Assembly (NCBI GenBank): GCA_028279345.1
Contig: JANQNY010000080.1
Span: forward strand, 41,098-105,097
Length of the DNA: 64,000 nucleotides
From: Geminicoccaceae bacterium
GTDB taxonomy: Bacteria > Pseudomonadota > Alphaproteobacteria > Geminicoccales > Geminicoccaceae
Direction: 5' to 3'
Under the pieces are notes generated by a model. It was given only the letters and a program-made list of their open reading frames with translations, ran no database searches and had not been told where the DNA came from. This document shows, piece by piece, positions 16,433-25,021 of this stretch. Position numbers and translations under genes: made by a program. Position 1 is the stretch's first letter; each line of letters starts with the position of its first letter.

Positions 16433-16804
16433 TTAGCTGGAAGCGCCGAAGCCGCGGCCGCCGGGCTCGCGGTAGGCGCTGCGTGGCGGGCCGAAGATAT
16501 CGAGGATCCTGGCACCGGCTGGCCCGGCGATGAAGTTGTGCAGCATGCCCGGTGGGATGTGGCAGACGTCGCCGGGGCCGACATCGAGCTCTTCCTGGCC
16601 GACGATGAGCACGCCCGAGCCTTCGAGCATGACGACCCACTGCTCCTCCTCGTGGTGGTGCAGCTCGCCGGCCGCGCTGGGGGCGCAGGCGAGCGCCGAG
16701 AGCATCACGTGCTTGCCCCAGAAGAGCTGCGTCTCAATCCCGTGCGCGAGCGTTCGCTCGAGCCCGCCCGTGGGCTCGCCGAGGTTGAAGCGTTGCACCG
16801 CCAT
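16433..16804 (-). CDS. cupin-domain protein
   Basis: Protein of 123 residues, one conserved-barrel cupin: motif 1 GELHHHEEEQWVVMLEG has the two metal-binding histidines and glutamate, and motif 2 GPGDVCHIPPGMLHNFIAG has the third histidine. No signal peptide. Single-domain cupins cover many enzymatic and sensory roles, and the substrate cannot be inferred. It diverges from the monooxygenase gene across a 100-base gap that probably holds both promoters. Confidence 0.85.
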   Translation of the reverse strand: MAVQRFNLGEPTGGLERTLAHGIETQLFWGKHVMLSALACAPSAAGELHHHEEEQWVVMLEGSGVLIVGQEELDVGPGDVCHIPPGMLHNFIAGPAGARILDIFGPPRSAYREPGGRGFGASS

Positions 16805-16904
16805 CGTTCCGCTCTCCTGATCAAGGTGCGGTGACGATAGGACAATTGCCGGCTGAGGCGAAGACGCTCTGGTCGTCGGGTGCGCGCGGGCCTATCTCGG
16901 CGCC

Positions 16905-18071
16905 ATGAACCAGCGTTCGTTCGATGCGATCGTCGTCGGTGGCGGGCCGGCGGGCCTTGCTGCGGCCCTCGCGCTCAGCCGTGGTGGCAAGGGCGTGGCG
17001 CTCGTCGACCCGGTACCGACCAGCCGACCGCCCACCGGCCGGACCACGGCCGTCATGCGGCCGCAAGCGGAGATCCTCGAGCGGCTGGGCGCCTGGCCGG
17101 CCGATGCCGGAAAGGCACCGCTGCGCGGCCTCCGGATCATCAACCGCACGCCGGGCGGGCCGGAGACCGACGTCCTCTTCACCGCCGATGAGCTGGACAT
17201 CGACTGCTTCGGCTGGAACGTTCGGAACAGCGATCTCGTCGACGCGCTGCACGCGGCAGCCGCGGATCGGGTCGAGCTGGTGGCCGCCCGGCTGGAAGGG
17301 TTGAGGCGCAGCGAAGGTCGCTGGCGGCTCGAGCTTGATGACGGCGGCCGCCTCTCCGCGTCGCTCGTCGCCGGTGCCGACGGCAAGAACTCCCGGGTGC
17401 GCGATGCGCTCAGAATCGGCGTGCGGCGGCACGACTACGGGCAGACCGCCAACGCCGCGCATCTCCGCATCGACGGTCACCACGACAATGTCTCGGTCGA
17501 GGTCCACAAGTCGGGCGGGCCCTTCACGACCGTGCCGGCGGGCCCGAGGCAGGTCAGCCTCGTCTGGCTGGAGCGTGACGCGCGCGCCCAGCAACTCGCT
17601 GCTCTGGACAATCGCGCCTTCTTAGAAGAGGTCGAGCACGCGGACGAAAGACGACACGGCCGCTTCACGGCGGTCGAGGGGCGCGCCTGCGTGCCGATCG
17701 TCGGTCTGCTCGCGCACCGTCTGACGGCGCCGGGTGCCCTCATTCTCGGCGAGGCGGCGCATGCGGTCTCACCCCTCGGCGCGCAAGGCTTCAACCTGAC
17801 GCTCAGGGACTGCGCAGCGCTCGAAAGCGTGGCGTTGTCGGCGCCCTTTGCGCGCGCCGACGTGCTCAAGGCCTATGAGCGGGCACGTCTCGGCGAAACG
17901 CGGCTCTATTTCTGGTTCATCGACATGCTCAACCGCGCCGTCTTTCGCGCGGACCCAGCCGTGGGTCTGGCACGTGGCCTTGGGCTTCAGGCCATGCACG
18001 CCCTCGCACCGGTGCGCCGCGACCTGATGCAGCGGCTGATGCAGCCCCAACCCCTCTTCGGCGCCGCCTGA
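16905..18071 (+). CDS. UbiH/UbiF-type FAD monooxygenase
   Basis: Flavoprotein hydroxylase of 388 residues with the N-terminal dinucleotide motif AIVVGGGPAGLAAALAL, the middle DG motif LVAGADGKNSRVRD and the C-terminal LILGEAAHAVSPLGAQGFNLTLRDC, the trio that marks the ubiquinone-ring hydroxylases UbiH, UbiF and UbiL. It probably adds a hydroxyl to the ubiquinone precursor ring at the inner membrane; which ring position is not clear. ATG 16905 matches the family start. The downstream DCC gene shares one base with its stop (TGATG). Confidence 0.85.
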   Translation: MNQRSFDAIVVGGGPAGLAAALALSRGGKGVALVDPVPTSRPPTGRTTAVMRPQAEILERLGAWPADAGKAPLRGLRIINRTPGGPETDVLFTADELDIDCFGWNVRNSDLVDALHAAAADRVELVAARLEGLRRSEGRWRLELDDGGRLSASLVAGADGKNSRVRDALRIGVRRHDYGQTANAAHLRIDGHHDNVSVEVHKSGGPFTTVPAGPRQVSLVWLERDARAQQLAALDNRAFLEEVEHADERRHGRFTAVEGRACVPIVGLLAHRLTAPGALILGEAAHAVSPLGAQGFNLTLRDCAALESVALSAPFARADVLKAYERARLGETRLYFWFIDMLNRAVFRADPAVGLARGLGLQAMHALAPVRRDLMQRLMQPQPLFGAA

Positions 18072-18457
18072 TGCCCGACACCCTGACGGTCTACTACAAC
18101 GGCGCGTGTCCGATCTGCGGCGCAGAAGTGCGCCACTATCAGCGGCTCGCTTCCGCGAGCGGCGCGCCGCTCGACTGGGTCGATATCAGCCAAACGCCCG
18201 ACGCGCTCGGCGCCTATGGCATCGACCATGATGGCGCCCGACGCCGGCTCTACGCCACCGAGAGCGGCGGCGAGCTTTTGGGTGGCGTCGAAGCCTTCGC
18301 GCGGCTCTGGGAGCGGCTGCCGCGCTACCGTCTGTTGGCAGCGGCGGCGAGGTCACGCGTCATGCGGCCGGTCGCGGAGCTCGTCTATGAGCGCATGCTG
18401 GCGCCCACCCTCTACCGCTGGAACGTTTGGCGAGAGGCGCGTGGCGGGGTTCGGTGA
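18071..18457 (+). CDS. DCC-family thiol-disulphide protein (DUF393)
   Basis: Protein of 128 residues that starts TVYYNGACPICGAEVRHY, with the CPIC pair in the place of the DxxCxxC motif that names the DCC family, and the typical middle GGVEAFARLWERLPRYRLLA. A thioredoxin-like redox role is assumed for the family but is unproven. It is coupled to the UbiH-like gene (TGATG). Its 3' 105 bases are also the coding 3' end of the antiporter gene on the other strand. Confidence 0.85.
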   Translation: MPDTLTVYYNGACPICGAEVRHYQRLASASGAPLDWVDISQTPDALGAYGIDHDGARRRLYATESGGELLGGVEAFARLWERLPRYRLLAAAARSRVMRPVAELVYERMLAPTLYRWNVWREARGGVR

Positions 18458-20056
18458 GGCGGCATCGATGCGCGCTCGGATCTGGCTGGCAAGGCCGATG
18501 CCGGCCTCGGCGCGGGCCTCGAACGCCGACGTCGCGCCGGCGTCCTTCAGGTGCTGCGCGTCCTCCTCGTTGTAGGCGATGGCGCTGATGGTGCCAGCGA
18601 ACCGGCTCGCGACGATCTTGTCGAGCACGTAGAGATTGGTTTCCTGCGCCGGCAGGGCGAGGACCACGGCGCCGACCTCGACCATGCCACGGCGGCGGCG
18701 CTCCTTCATGCGCGTCGTGATGCGGGCCCACCACTCGACGTCGGTGGCGTCACCCAGCACCACGCGGCGACCGGCGCGCTGATGCGCAGCGACGGTCAAA
18801 GGGTCTGCATCAACCCCGAGCGCGACGTCACCCATGTCCATGCGCAGGCGGTCGTAGGCAGCGGTGCCGACCCGCCCCATGCCGAAGACGACAATGCGCA
18901 CGGGCCCCAGCTCGTCGAGCGTCGTATCGATCGCCCCTGGCTGCTCGAACGAGCGAAGCCATGGCCTCAGCCGCTCGTAGAACTGATTGTTGAGACTGTT
19001 GAGCGGTGCCGCCACGAGGAAGGATAAGGCCACCGCGACGGCAAGGGCGACGAGCCAGGAGGGGTCCAGCCAGCCTTCGGCCGTCGCCAAGCCGACCACG
19101 ATCAGCCCGAACTCGCTGTAGGTCGTCAGGCTCAGCGCAGCGAGGAACGAGGAGCGCGCGCGCAGACCCAGGCGGCAAAGGAGCCAAACGAACAGCAAGC
19201 TCTTGAGCGGCAGCAAGAGCAGGAACAGGACCGCCATGGTGAGCTCGGTCCACCCCGGCAGCCCACTGAGCCCGATCTGCAAGAAAAAGCCAACGAGCAG
19301 CACCTCCTTGAAGGCGAAGAGCTGGCCGGCGACGTCGCTCGCACGCGGGTGTCCGGCGAGTAGCATGCCGAGTACCAACGCGCCGAGATCCGGCTTGAGC
19401 CCGACGAGCCCGAATAGCGTCGAGCCAAGGCCCACCGCAGCGAACAGGCCGAACAGTGGCAGCAACTCGCCGTGGCCGGAGCGCTCCAGCAGGCGATGCA
19501 GGAGCGGGCGCGCGGCAAGCAGGCCCACCAGCAAAACGGCCCAGGGTGAGGGCAACGTACCGCCCGATACCGAGAGGAAGACCACGGCGAAGAGATCTTG
19601 CATCACCAAGATGCCGATCGCGACATTGGCGAAGCTCGCACCGAGCTCGCCACGGTCCTCGAACACCTTCACGGTGAAAACCGTGCTCGAGAAGCTCAAC
19701 GCGAAGCCGAGGAGGAGCGCCTCAACCGGGCTCATGCCCACAAACCACCAGAGAGCCGCCAACGTGCCCGACGTGACGATCGCGTGGGCACTCGCGCCGA
19801 GCCAGACCGGCGGCCGGGCGAGCTGCTCCAAGCGCAATTTGAGCCCAATGGTGAACAACAGGATCAGGACGCCGAAATCGCCGATCACGTCGATCGTCGC
19901 GTGCGATTCCAGCCCAACGCCCCGCAACACGAAGCCCGCCGCCAGAAAACCCACGAGCGGCGGCAGCCCGATCTGGCGGACGGCCAAACCGAACGTGAAC
20001 GCCAGCGTCAGCGCCAGCGGAAACGCGAGCTCGTCGAGCAACGGCATGGACGGCAT
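18353..20056 (-). CDS. CPA2 cation:proton antiporter with TrkA-N domain
   Basis: Protein of 567 residues related to KefB/KefC. The first 370 residues form a Na+/H+-exchanger-type bundle (GFLAAGFVLRGVGLESHATIDVIGDFGVLILLFTIGLKL and FALSFSSTVFTVKVFEDRGELG). It is followed by a TrkA-N Rossmann domain with VFGMGRVGTAAYDRL and the acidic GVDADP that bind NAD or glutathione adducts. It likely exports K+ for H+ under electrophile or pH stress. ATG 20056 is chosen over an upstream TTG. The last 35 codons lie antisense inside the DCC gene. Confidence 0.88.
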   Translation of the reverse strand: MPSMPLLDELAFPLALTLAFTFGLAVRQIGLPPLVGFLAAGFVLRGVGLESHATIDVIGDFGVLILLFTIGLKLRLEQLARPPVWLGASAHAIVTSGTLAALWWFVGMSPVEALLLGFALSFSSTVFTVKVFEDRGELGASFANVAIGILVMQDLFAVVFLSVSGGTLPSPWAVLLVGLLAARPLLHRLLERSGHGELLPLFGLFAAVGLGSTLFGLVGLKPDLGALVLGMLLAGHPRASDVAGQLFAFKEVLLVGFFLQIGLSGLPGWTELTMAVLFLLLLPLKSLLFVWLLCRLGLRARSSFLAALSLTTYSEFGLIVVGLATAEGWLDPSWLVALAVAVALSFLVAAPLNSLNNQFYERLRPWLRSFEQPGAIDTTLDELGPVRIVVFGMGRVGTAAYDRLRMDMGDVALGVDADPLTVAAHQRAGRRVVLGDATDVEWWARITTRMKERRRRGMVEVGAVVLALPAQETNLYVLDKIVASRFAGTISAIAYNEEDAQHLKDAGATSAFEARAEAGIGLASQIRARIDAASPNPATRLSPNVPAVEGGRQHALIDELRDRPHDA

Positions 20057-20236
20057 CCGACCGGCGGTGTCCCGCAAGAACCCAAGCCTGTCGGCTGCCG
20101 CCCTGCAACCCCTATACGGCCTCTCTCACTCGAGCTGCATGACCCGCATGCCCTACCAGCCCACCACCGGGAATGCTCCCCTGGATGAACAGACGCAGGA
20201 GCGGGTGACCAGGCCTGAGCGCCGTCGCCTCTGCGT

Positions 20237-20782
20237 TCAGGCGGCGCGGCGCAGCTCGCCCCGGGCGGGATAGTCGTTCTGCAGAACGAACTCGGTCGCC
20301 TTCAGGATGTCTCCGAATGCGGGCCGAGCGAACGGCATCGTCTGCACCGAGCCGAAATAAAGTGTCCGGTCGGGTCGCACCATGAACAGGCCCGGCTCGA
20401 AGAAGACAGGCGGCTCCTCGATGCCGACGGAGGTCTTGCCGCGCCCGCTGGAGAAATAGAGGCCCCAGGCCGCGGCAACGTCGTGGTCCAGCCCATAGCC
20501 GACGCTGAGCTCGTCGAGCCGCCACTTGGCCTTGGCCGCGGCGGCGCGCTCCGCGTCGTCACCGGATATGGCGATGGCGTCGACACCCAGCTCGGCAAAG
20601 GCGTCGAGCTTGTCATTGAGGTCCTTCAGATAGGTGCCGCAGATCGGGCAATGCAGGCCGCGGTAGAACACGACCATGGTGAAGTTCTGCGGTTGCTGGT
20701 CGGCGAGCGACCAGGGCTCGCCGTCGACGGTCGCAACGGTGAACGCGGGCACGGGCTCGCGCGGCTGCAGCTTGCTCATCAT
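20237..20782 (-). CDS. AhpC/TSA-type peroxiredoxin-like protein
   Basis: Thioredoxin-fold protein of 181 residues: MVVFYRGLHCPICGTYLKDLN gives a CPIC pair where 2-Cys peroxiredoxins have the peroxidatic cysteine, followed by AIAISGDDAERAAAA and FMVRPDRTLYFGSVQTMPFARP. The group is a common alphaproteobacterial redoxin that may reduce peroxides. A purine-rich site AGGAAAGGA precedes the ATG. Its start overlaps the stop of a TetR regulator (ATGA), so the pair is probably self-regulated and stress-inducible. Confidence 0.85.
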   Translation of the reverse strand: MMSKLQPREPVPAFTVATVDGEPWSLADQQPQNFTMVVFYRGLHCPICGTYLKDLNDKLDAFAELGVDAIAISGDDAERAAAAKAKWRLDELSVGYGLDHDVAAAWGLYFSSGRGKTSVGIEEPPVFFEPGLFMVRPDRTLYFGSVQTMPFARPAFGDILKATEFVLQNDYPARGELRRAA

Positions 20783-21387
20783 CGTGTCCTTTCCTGCTGA
20801 GCAGAAGGAGCGCAGAGCGTGGCAAGCGCCGTCTCCGCGATCTGCCTGAGTCGGGCCTCCGGCTCGCCAATCCGCGCGAGCACGCGCAAGCCCTGTGCGA
20901 CGCCGACGAGGAATATGGCCGCATCGTTCGGGTCGATGTGGACGGCCAGTTGACCACGTCTGCGCGCGCATCGCAGAGCCGCCTGAAGCCGGGCTTCGAG
21001 GCGCTCGAAGACAACGCGGACGAGCGCCCCAAAGTCGCGGTCGCCGGGCGCAGTCTCGCAGGCGGTGTTGGTGATCAGGCAGCCGGGCGCCGGTGAGCCG
21101 AGATCGCGCGTGGTCAGTTGTCGGAACACGTCGTCGATCGTGGCAAGGTCGGCCTCCGGCTCGCTCAGTGGTGCGAACAGCTCAGCCGAAACCGTTCGTG
21201 CATAGTGCTCGAGTGCCGCATCGAAGACGCCGCGCTTATTGCCGAAGGCGGCATACAGGCTGCCGCGGCCGAGACCGGTTGCCCCGACCAGATCGTCGAC
21301 CGACGTGCCCGCGTAGCCACTCTGCCAGAAGGTGGCGGCGGCACGTTCGAGGACCCTGTCGCGGTCGAAGGCAGGCGTCCGAGGCAT
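20779..21387 (-). CDS. TetR-family repressor
   Basis: Protein of 202 residues with an N-terminal TetR helix-turn-helix, RVLERAAATFWQSGYAGTSVDDLVGATGLGRGSLYAAFGNKRGVF, and an all-helical ligand domain with a GCLITNTACE stretch as seen in regulators of the AcrR/NemR-like branch. The cysteines at CLITNTAC may sense electrophiles. It is coupled to the peroxiredoxin gene that follows, which is its most likely target along with its own promoter. Confidence 0.85.
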   Translation of the reverse strand: MPRTPAFDRDRVLERAAATFWQSGYAGTSVDDLVGATGLGRGSLYAAFGNKRGVFDAALEHYARTVSAELFAPLSEPEADLATIDDVFRQLTTRDLGSPAPGCLITNTACETAPGDRDFGALVRVVFERLEARLQAALRCARRRGQLAVHIDPNDAAIFLVGVAQGLRVLARIGEPEARLRQIAETALATLCAPSAQQERTR

Positions 21388-21420
21388 GCCGCGAGCATGC
21401 TTTTCTGGAACGATGGTTCA
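21384..21420. promoter_or_regulatory. symmetrical elements at the TetR gene start
   Basis: GCATGC occurs twice (21384-21389 and 21395-21400), and GAAC-N4-GTTC lies at 21408-21419, just upstream of the minus-strand start codon at 21387. Either could be the operator for the TetR protein encoded there. Position and symmetry are the only evidence. Confidence 0.3.
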
Positions 21421-21478
21421 AGAAACAAGTCGCACGCCTCGCGCGGTCGTGACGCGACCCAGCGCTCGGGGCCAGGAC

Positions 21479-22216
21479 TTAGGGAAAGGCGCAGGTCTGG
21501 GCCGACACCTCGATGAAACCGCGCTCGTCCTGGGCGCGGATCTGGAAGCGCCACTCGCGGTCGCCGTCGACGAGACGATGGGTGAGCGGCAGTACGCCTT
21601 CGGCCAAGCTGACGTCGCCGTCGAGCTTCAAGAAGCGGATCGACACGGGCTCGGCAACGTCGAACCAACCCTGTGGCCGACCCTCCTCGTCCTGGGCAGG
21701 AGTCCCCTGACCCGTGACCGTGATGCGCTGGTCACCGAAGGTGATCGTCCCCTCGCGGCTGACGGCAACCGGCGTCGTCAGCAGAAAGCGCTTGGTCTCG
21801 ATGGCGTCGTCGCAATCCTCCACCGCCTGGACCTCGCTCAGGACGAAGCGGAGGCGCTCGACGTCGACCCCCACCTCGAGCCTCCGGTCCATGAGCTGCA
21901 GGAGCGCCAAGCGATCGCCGGCGGGGACGTCTTCGCGGTAGCGTTCGGCGATCGCCACGGCACGTTCCCGGGCGATGCGTTCCTGCTCCTGGGCGGAGAG
22001 CCCCGCGGCACGCGCGTCGACCAGCGCGGTTTCCGTGTTCTCGAGGGTCGTCGTGAGCCGGCTGATCTCGGCCTCGTTTTGCGCGCGGCCGGTCTCGTAG
22101 GCGGCAAAGGCGAGTGCGGCCACGCCGGCGATGGCGCCTAGATAGCGCAACATTCTGAGCTGCACCTGGCGTTGCCGCTGGCGGCGGGTAAAACCTAAGG
22201 TCGAATAGCTACGCAT
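21479..22216 (-). CDS. membrane-anchored coiled-coil protein
   Basis: Protein of 245 residues with a short basic cytoplasmic start, one transmembrane helix (LRYLGAIAGVAALAFAAYETG), a coiled coil (AEISRLTTTLENTETALVDARAAGLSAQEQERIARERAVAIAERY) and a beta-rich C-terminal domain with two cysteines (EDCDD, QTCAF). Topology predicts the large domain in the periplasm. No family is recognised. It starts 14 bases after the ppsR stop and is transcribed in the same direction, so it may be in the ppsR operon, next to the putative origin. Confidence 0.65.
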   Translation of the reverse strand: MRSYSTLGFTRRQRQRQVQLRMLRYLGAIAGVAALAFAAYETGRAQNEAEISRLTTTLENTETALVDARAAGLSAQEQERIARERAVAIAERYREDVPAGDRLALLQLMDRRLEVGVDVERLRFVLSEVQAVEDCDDAIETKRFLLTTPVAVSREGTITFGDQRITVTGQGTPAQDEEGRPQGWFDVAEPVSIRFLKLDGDVSLAEGVLPLTHRLVDGDREWRFQIRAQDERGFIEVSAQTCAFP

Positions 22217-22229
22217 GATACCTAGTGGT

Positions 22230-23093
22230 TTAGCCGGCGCCGTCCTCGCCGGCGAGAACCTTGCGCAGGTCCGGGTTGCGGCGCTCTTGGTGGAGCTTGT
22301 AGATCGCCGCGGCAACCTCTTCCACCGATCGCCGGGTCACGTCGATGACCGGCCAGCCGTGCTCGCTGAACAACCGACGGGCGAAGCGCAGCTCCTCGCG
22401 GACGCGCTCCAGGTCCGCGTAGTCGCCGCCATACTGGCTCGAAGCATCATCGAGACCGAGCATGCGCTGACGGTTGCGGCGGATGTCGACGAGCCGCTCG
22501 CCCTGCACCGTGAGACCCACGACCAGATTGGCCTTGAGCTTGGAAAAGTCGACGAGCGGCGGCCGCTCCGGGACGACGGGGATGTTCGCGGCCTTGATGC
22601 CGCGGTTCGCCAGATACATGCAGGTGGGCGTCTTGCTGGTCCGCGACACGCCCATGACGATGACGTCGGCCTCGTTGATCTTATCGGGAAGCTGGCCGTC
22701 GTCATGGCGCATGACGAAGTTCATGGCGTCGATGCGCGAGAAATAGTCTTCGTCGAGAACGTACTGCCGACCGGCTCGGGCTCGCGCCTGGACGCCGACC
22801 ACGTGTGAAACCGTGTCGATGAAGCTGTCGAGCACCGGCACGCACGGCACGCCGCGCTGGTTGCAATGCGTGACGAGCATCTCGCGCAAGGTCGGCTCGA
22901 CCAACGTGAACACCACGATGCCTGGAAGCGCATCGACGAAGTTGAAGACGCGTTGCAGCTGCGCCTCGGTGCGAATGAAAAACCAGACGTGCTCGACCGG
23001 TACGACACCGTCGAACTGGGCGAGCGCCGCGCGGGTCACGGTCGTGACGGTGTCGCCCGTCGAGTCCGAGATCAGATGAAGGTGCAACCGCAT
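22230..23093 (-). CDS. ppsR: PEP synthase/PPDK regulatory protein (DUF299)
   Basis: Protein of 287 residues matching the bifunctional kinase/phosphorylase family that switches phosphoenolpyruvate synthase or pyruvate phosphate dikinase on and off. Landmarks are LHLISDSTGDTV at the start, the nucleotide loop MGVSRTSKTPT (147-157), LVVGLTVQGERLVDIRRNR and the end motif GWPVIDVTRRSVEEVAAAI. The ATG at 23093 is preferred to a TTG six bases upstream. In Caulobacter and Rickettsia this gene and hemE diverge from the chromosome origin; here they also diverge. Confidence 0.92.
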   Translation of the reverse strand: MRLHLHLISDSTGDTVTTVTRAALAQFDGVVPVEHVWFFIRTEAQLQRVFNFVDALPGIVVFTLVEPTLREMLVTHCNQRGVPCVPVLDSFIDTVSHVVGVQARARAGRQYVLDEDYFSRIDAMNFVMRHDDGQLPDKINEADVIVMGVSRTSKTPTCMYLANRGIKAANIPVVPERPPLVDFSKLKANLVVGLTVQGERLVDIRRNRQRMLGLDDASSQYGGDYADLERVREELRFARRLFSEHGWPVIDVTRRSVEEVAAAIYKLHQERRNPDLRKVLAGEDGAG

Positions 23094-23501
23094 GGACAAC
23101 GCTGTGGCTCCGCCGCGGGTAGTGGGGACAACCGACCGCCGCCGGGCGACCGGCTCGATTGGCTCACGACCGTCTCGTCTTTTCGCACACGGCCATCCGC
23201 CTGTGTACGAGCGATCCGGCGTAGACTGACAGTTCGACTTCTCCGCCGTGTTCTACAGGCCCGTCCACGCAATCCCCGTTTTCAGGCGGCCCGCAGGGCG
23301 CGCGGCCGTGGCTGCTATTCAGCGTTCGTGCGCAGAGCGGTCCTCAGGCACCCCGATCTTTTCCGCCCACGGTCGGGAGCGGTGATGGATTGTGTATGGC
23401 AGCTTATCCCCGCAACGGGCCACCCCTACCAACACGTCCACTTCCTTCATTCTTTCTAGAAGGTTCTTCTAGGGAGCGACCACGCAGCAGAGGACAAGTG
23501 C
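23094..23501. other. candidate chromosome origin between ppsR and hemE
   Basis: A 408-base gap with no gene, flanked by divergent ppsR and hemE. This is the exact gene context of oriC in Caulobacter crescentus and Rickettsia prowazekii. Two sequences match the DnaA box TTATCCACA at 7 of 9 positions: TTATCCCCG at 23404-23412 and, reversed, TGGGGACAA at 23123-23131. There is no strongly AT-rich unwinding element and no perfect DnaA box, so the assignment rests mainly on synteny. Confidence 0.35.
23456..23472. promoter_or_regulatory. perfect inverted repeat upstream of hemE
   Basis: CTAGAAG-GTT-CTTCTAG is a perfect seven-base inverted repeat 29 bases upstream of the hemE ATG. It could be a 5' UTR hairpin or an operator. 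TAGAA/TTCTA half-sites recall the iron-control element bound by Irr in heme genes of Alphaproteobacteria, but the spacing differs, so this is only a hint. Confidence 0.35.
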
Positions 23502-24530
23502 ATGCAACGGCTCGTGCGAGCCCTCAAGGGTGAGGTGCTCGATCCGCCGCCGGTCTGGCTGATGCGCCAGGCCGGACGCTATCTTCCAGAGTACCGTGCC
23601 GTTCGTGCGCAAGCCGGCGGCTTTCTCGACCTCTGCTACGATCCACCGCTTGCCACCGAGGTGACGCTCCAGCCGATCCGCCGCTACGGTTTCGATGCGG
23701 CCATTCTGTTCTCGGACATTTTGGTGATCCCGCACGCCTTGGGCCGGCACCTGCGCTTCGTCGAGAACGAGGGACCCAAGCTGGAGCCGCTCGAGGGTGC
23801 CGCGGACGTCGCCCGGCTCGATCCGGAGCCCATGCACGCACGTCTGGCGCCGGTCTACGAGGCGGTAGAGCGGATCCGCGGCGAGCTCGACCCCGATGTC
23901 GCGCTGATCGGCTTCGCCGGCGCGCCCTGGACGCTTGGCTGCTACATGGTGGAGGGGCAGGGCTCCAAGGACTTCGCTGGGACGCGGCTGTGGGCTGCCC
24001 GTGATCCCGAGCTGTTCGGGCGGCTGATCCGAACGCTAGAGACCTCCATTGTCGCCTACCTCGAGCGGCAGATCGAAGCTGGCGCCGACGTCGTCATGCT
24101 GTTCGACAGTTGGGCGGGCGTGCTGCCGGCCGACGGCTTCGTCCGCTGGTGCCAAGAGCCTCTTGCGCGAATCACGCGCGCACTCGGCGCGCGTCACCCG
24201 AACGTGCCGGTCATTGTCTTTCCGCGCGGTGCAGGCCTGAACTATGCGGACGCCGCGCGTGCGATCGGCAGCGCCGGTTTGGCACTGGACACCACCGTTC
24301 CCGTCGACTGGGCGGCGCAGACGCTGCCAGAGCGGCCGACGCTTCAGGGCAATCTCGACCCGGTGGCGCTGGTTGCCGGCGGCGTCGCGCTCGATGCGGC
24401 GGTGGATCGCATTCGCAGCGCCTTCCGGGACCGCCCGCACATCTTCAACCTTGGCCATGGGGTGCTGCAACAGACGGACCCCGACAACGTCGCTCGTCTC
24501 GTTCGTCGTCTGAGAGAACCGCACGCATGA
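23502..24530 (+). CDS. hemE: uroporphyrinogen decarboxylase
   Basis: Protein of 342 residues with all UroD landmarks: PPPVWLMRQAGRYLPEYRAVR at the N terminus, where the two arginines hold the substrate carboxylates, AILFSDILVIPHALG with the essential aspartate, FAGAPWTLGCYMVEG, and the C-terminal FNLGHGVLQQTDPDNV. It converts uroporphyrinogen III to coproporphyrinogen III in cytoplasmic heme synthesis. A good AGAGGA site precedes ATG 23502. The hemJ start overlaps its stop (ATGA), so hemE, hemJ and perhaps rho form one unit. Confidence 0.95.
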   Translation: MQRLVRALKGEVLDPPPVWLMRQAGRYLPEYRAVRAQAGGFLDLCYDPPLATEVTLQPIRRYGFDAAILFSDILVIPHALGRHLRFVENEGPKLEPLEGAADVARLDPEPMHARLAPVYEAVERIRGELDPDVALIGFAGAPWTLGCYMVEGQGSKDFAGTRLWAARDPELFGRLIRTLETSIVAYLERQIEAGADVVMLFDSWAGVLPADGFVRWCQEPLARITRALGARHPNVPVIVFPRGAGLNYADAARAIGSAGLALDTTVPVDWAAQTLPERPTLQGNLDPVALVAGGVALDAAVDRIRSAFRDRPHIFNLGHGVLQQTDPDNVARLVRRLREPHA

Positions 24531-24961
24531 TCGCCAATTGGCTGCTTTGGAGCGTTGCCCTTCACATCATCGGTTTCGCGGCGTGGCTTGCCGCTCTCTG
24601 GTATCTGCCGCGGCTATTCATCTACCACCACGGGACGGCGCCCGGGTCCGAGGCGTCGGAGATCTTCAAGGTCATGGAGCGCCGGCTCCTCAAGGCTATC
24701 GCTACGCCGGCGATGATCTGGACGATCGCCTTCGGCCTGATCGCGGCTACCGTGGGCTATCAATGGAGTTCGGGCTGGCTGCACGCCAAGCTCGTTCTGG
24801 TCCTACTGCTGGCGGCGATCCACGGGCTGTTGGCTGCCGATCTCAAGCGCTTCGCGCGTGACGAGCGGCCGCGTACGGTGTTCGCCTATCGTGTCATCAA
24901 CGAGATGCCGACGGTGTTGTTCATCGTCATCGTCTTCCTGGCGGTCTTCAAGCCAATCTGA
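24527..24961 (+). CDS. hemJ: protoporphyrinogen oxidase HemJ
   Basis: Four-helix membrane protein of 144 residues. It has the HemJ signature LHIIGFAAWLAALWYLPRLFIYHH with the conserved heme-ligand histidine in the first helix, FKVMERRLLKAIATPAMIW and WLHAKLVLVLLLAAIHG with a second conserved histidine, and the end INEMPTVLFIVIVFLAVFKP. It oxidises protoporphyrinogen IX at the inner membrane. The ATG overlaps the hemE stop by four bases; the preceding open part of this frame, inside hemE, is not coding. Confidence 0.93.
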   Translation: MIANWLLWSVALHIIGFAAWLAALWYLPRLFIYHHGTAPGSEASEIFKVMERRLLKAIATPAMIWTIAFGLIAATVGYQWSSGWLHAKLVLVLLLAAIHGLLAADLKRFARDERPRTVFAYRVINEMPTVLFIVIVFLAVFKPI

Positions 24962-25021
24962 CACAGAACCGGGTTTGACACGCCCGCGGCTTTTCCGTAT
25001 TCGACACGCGTCCACTCCAGT

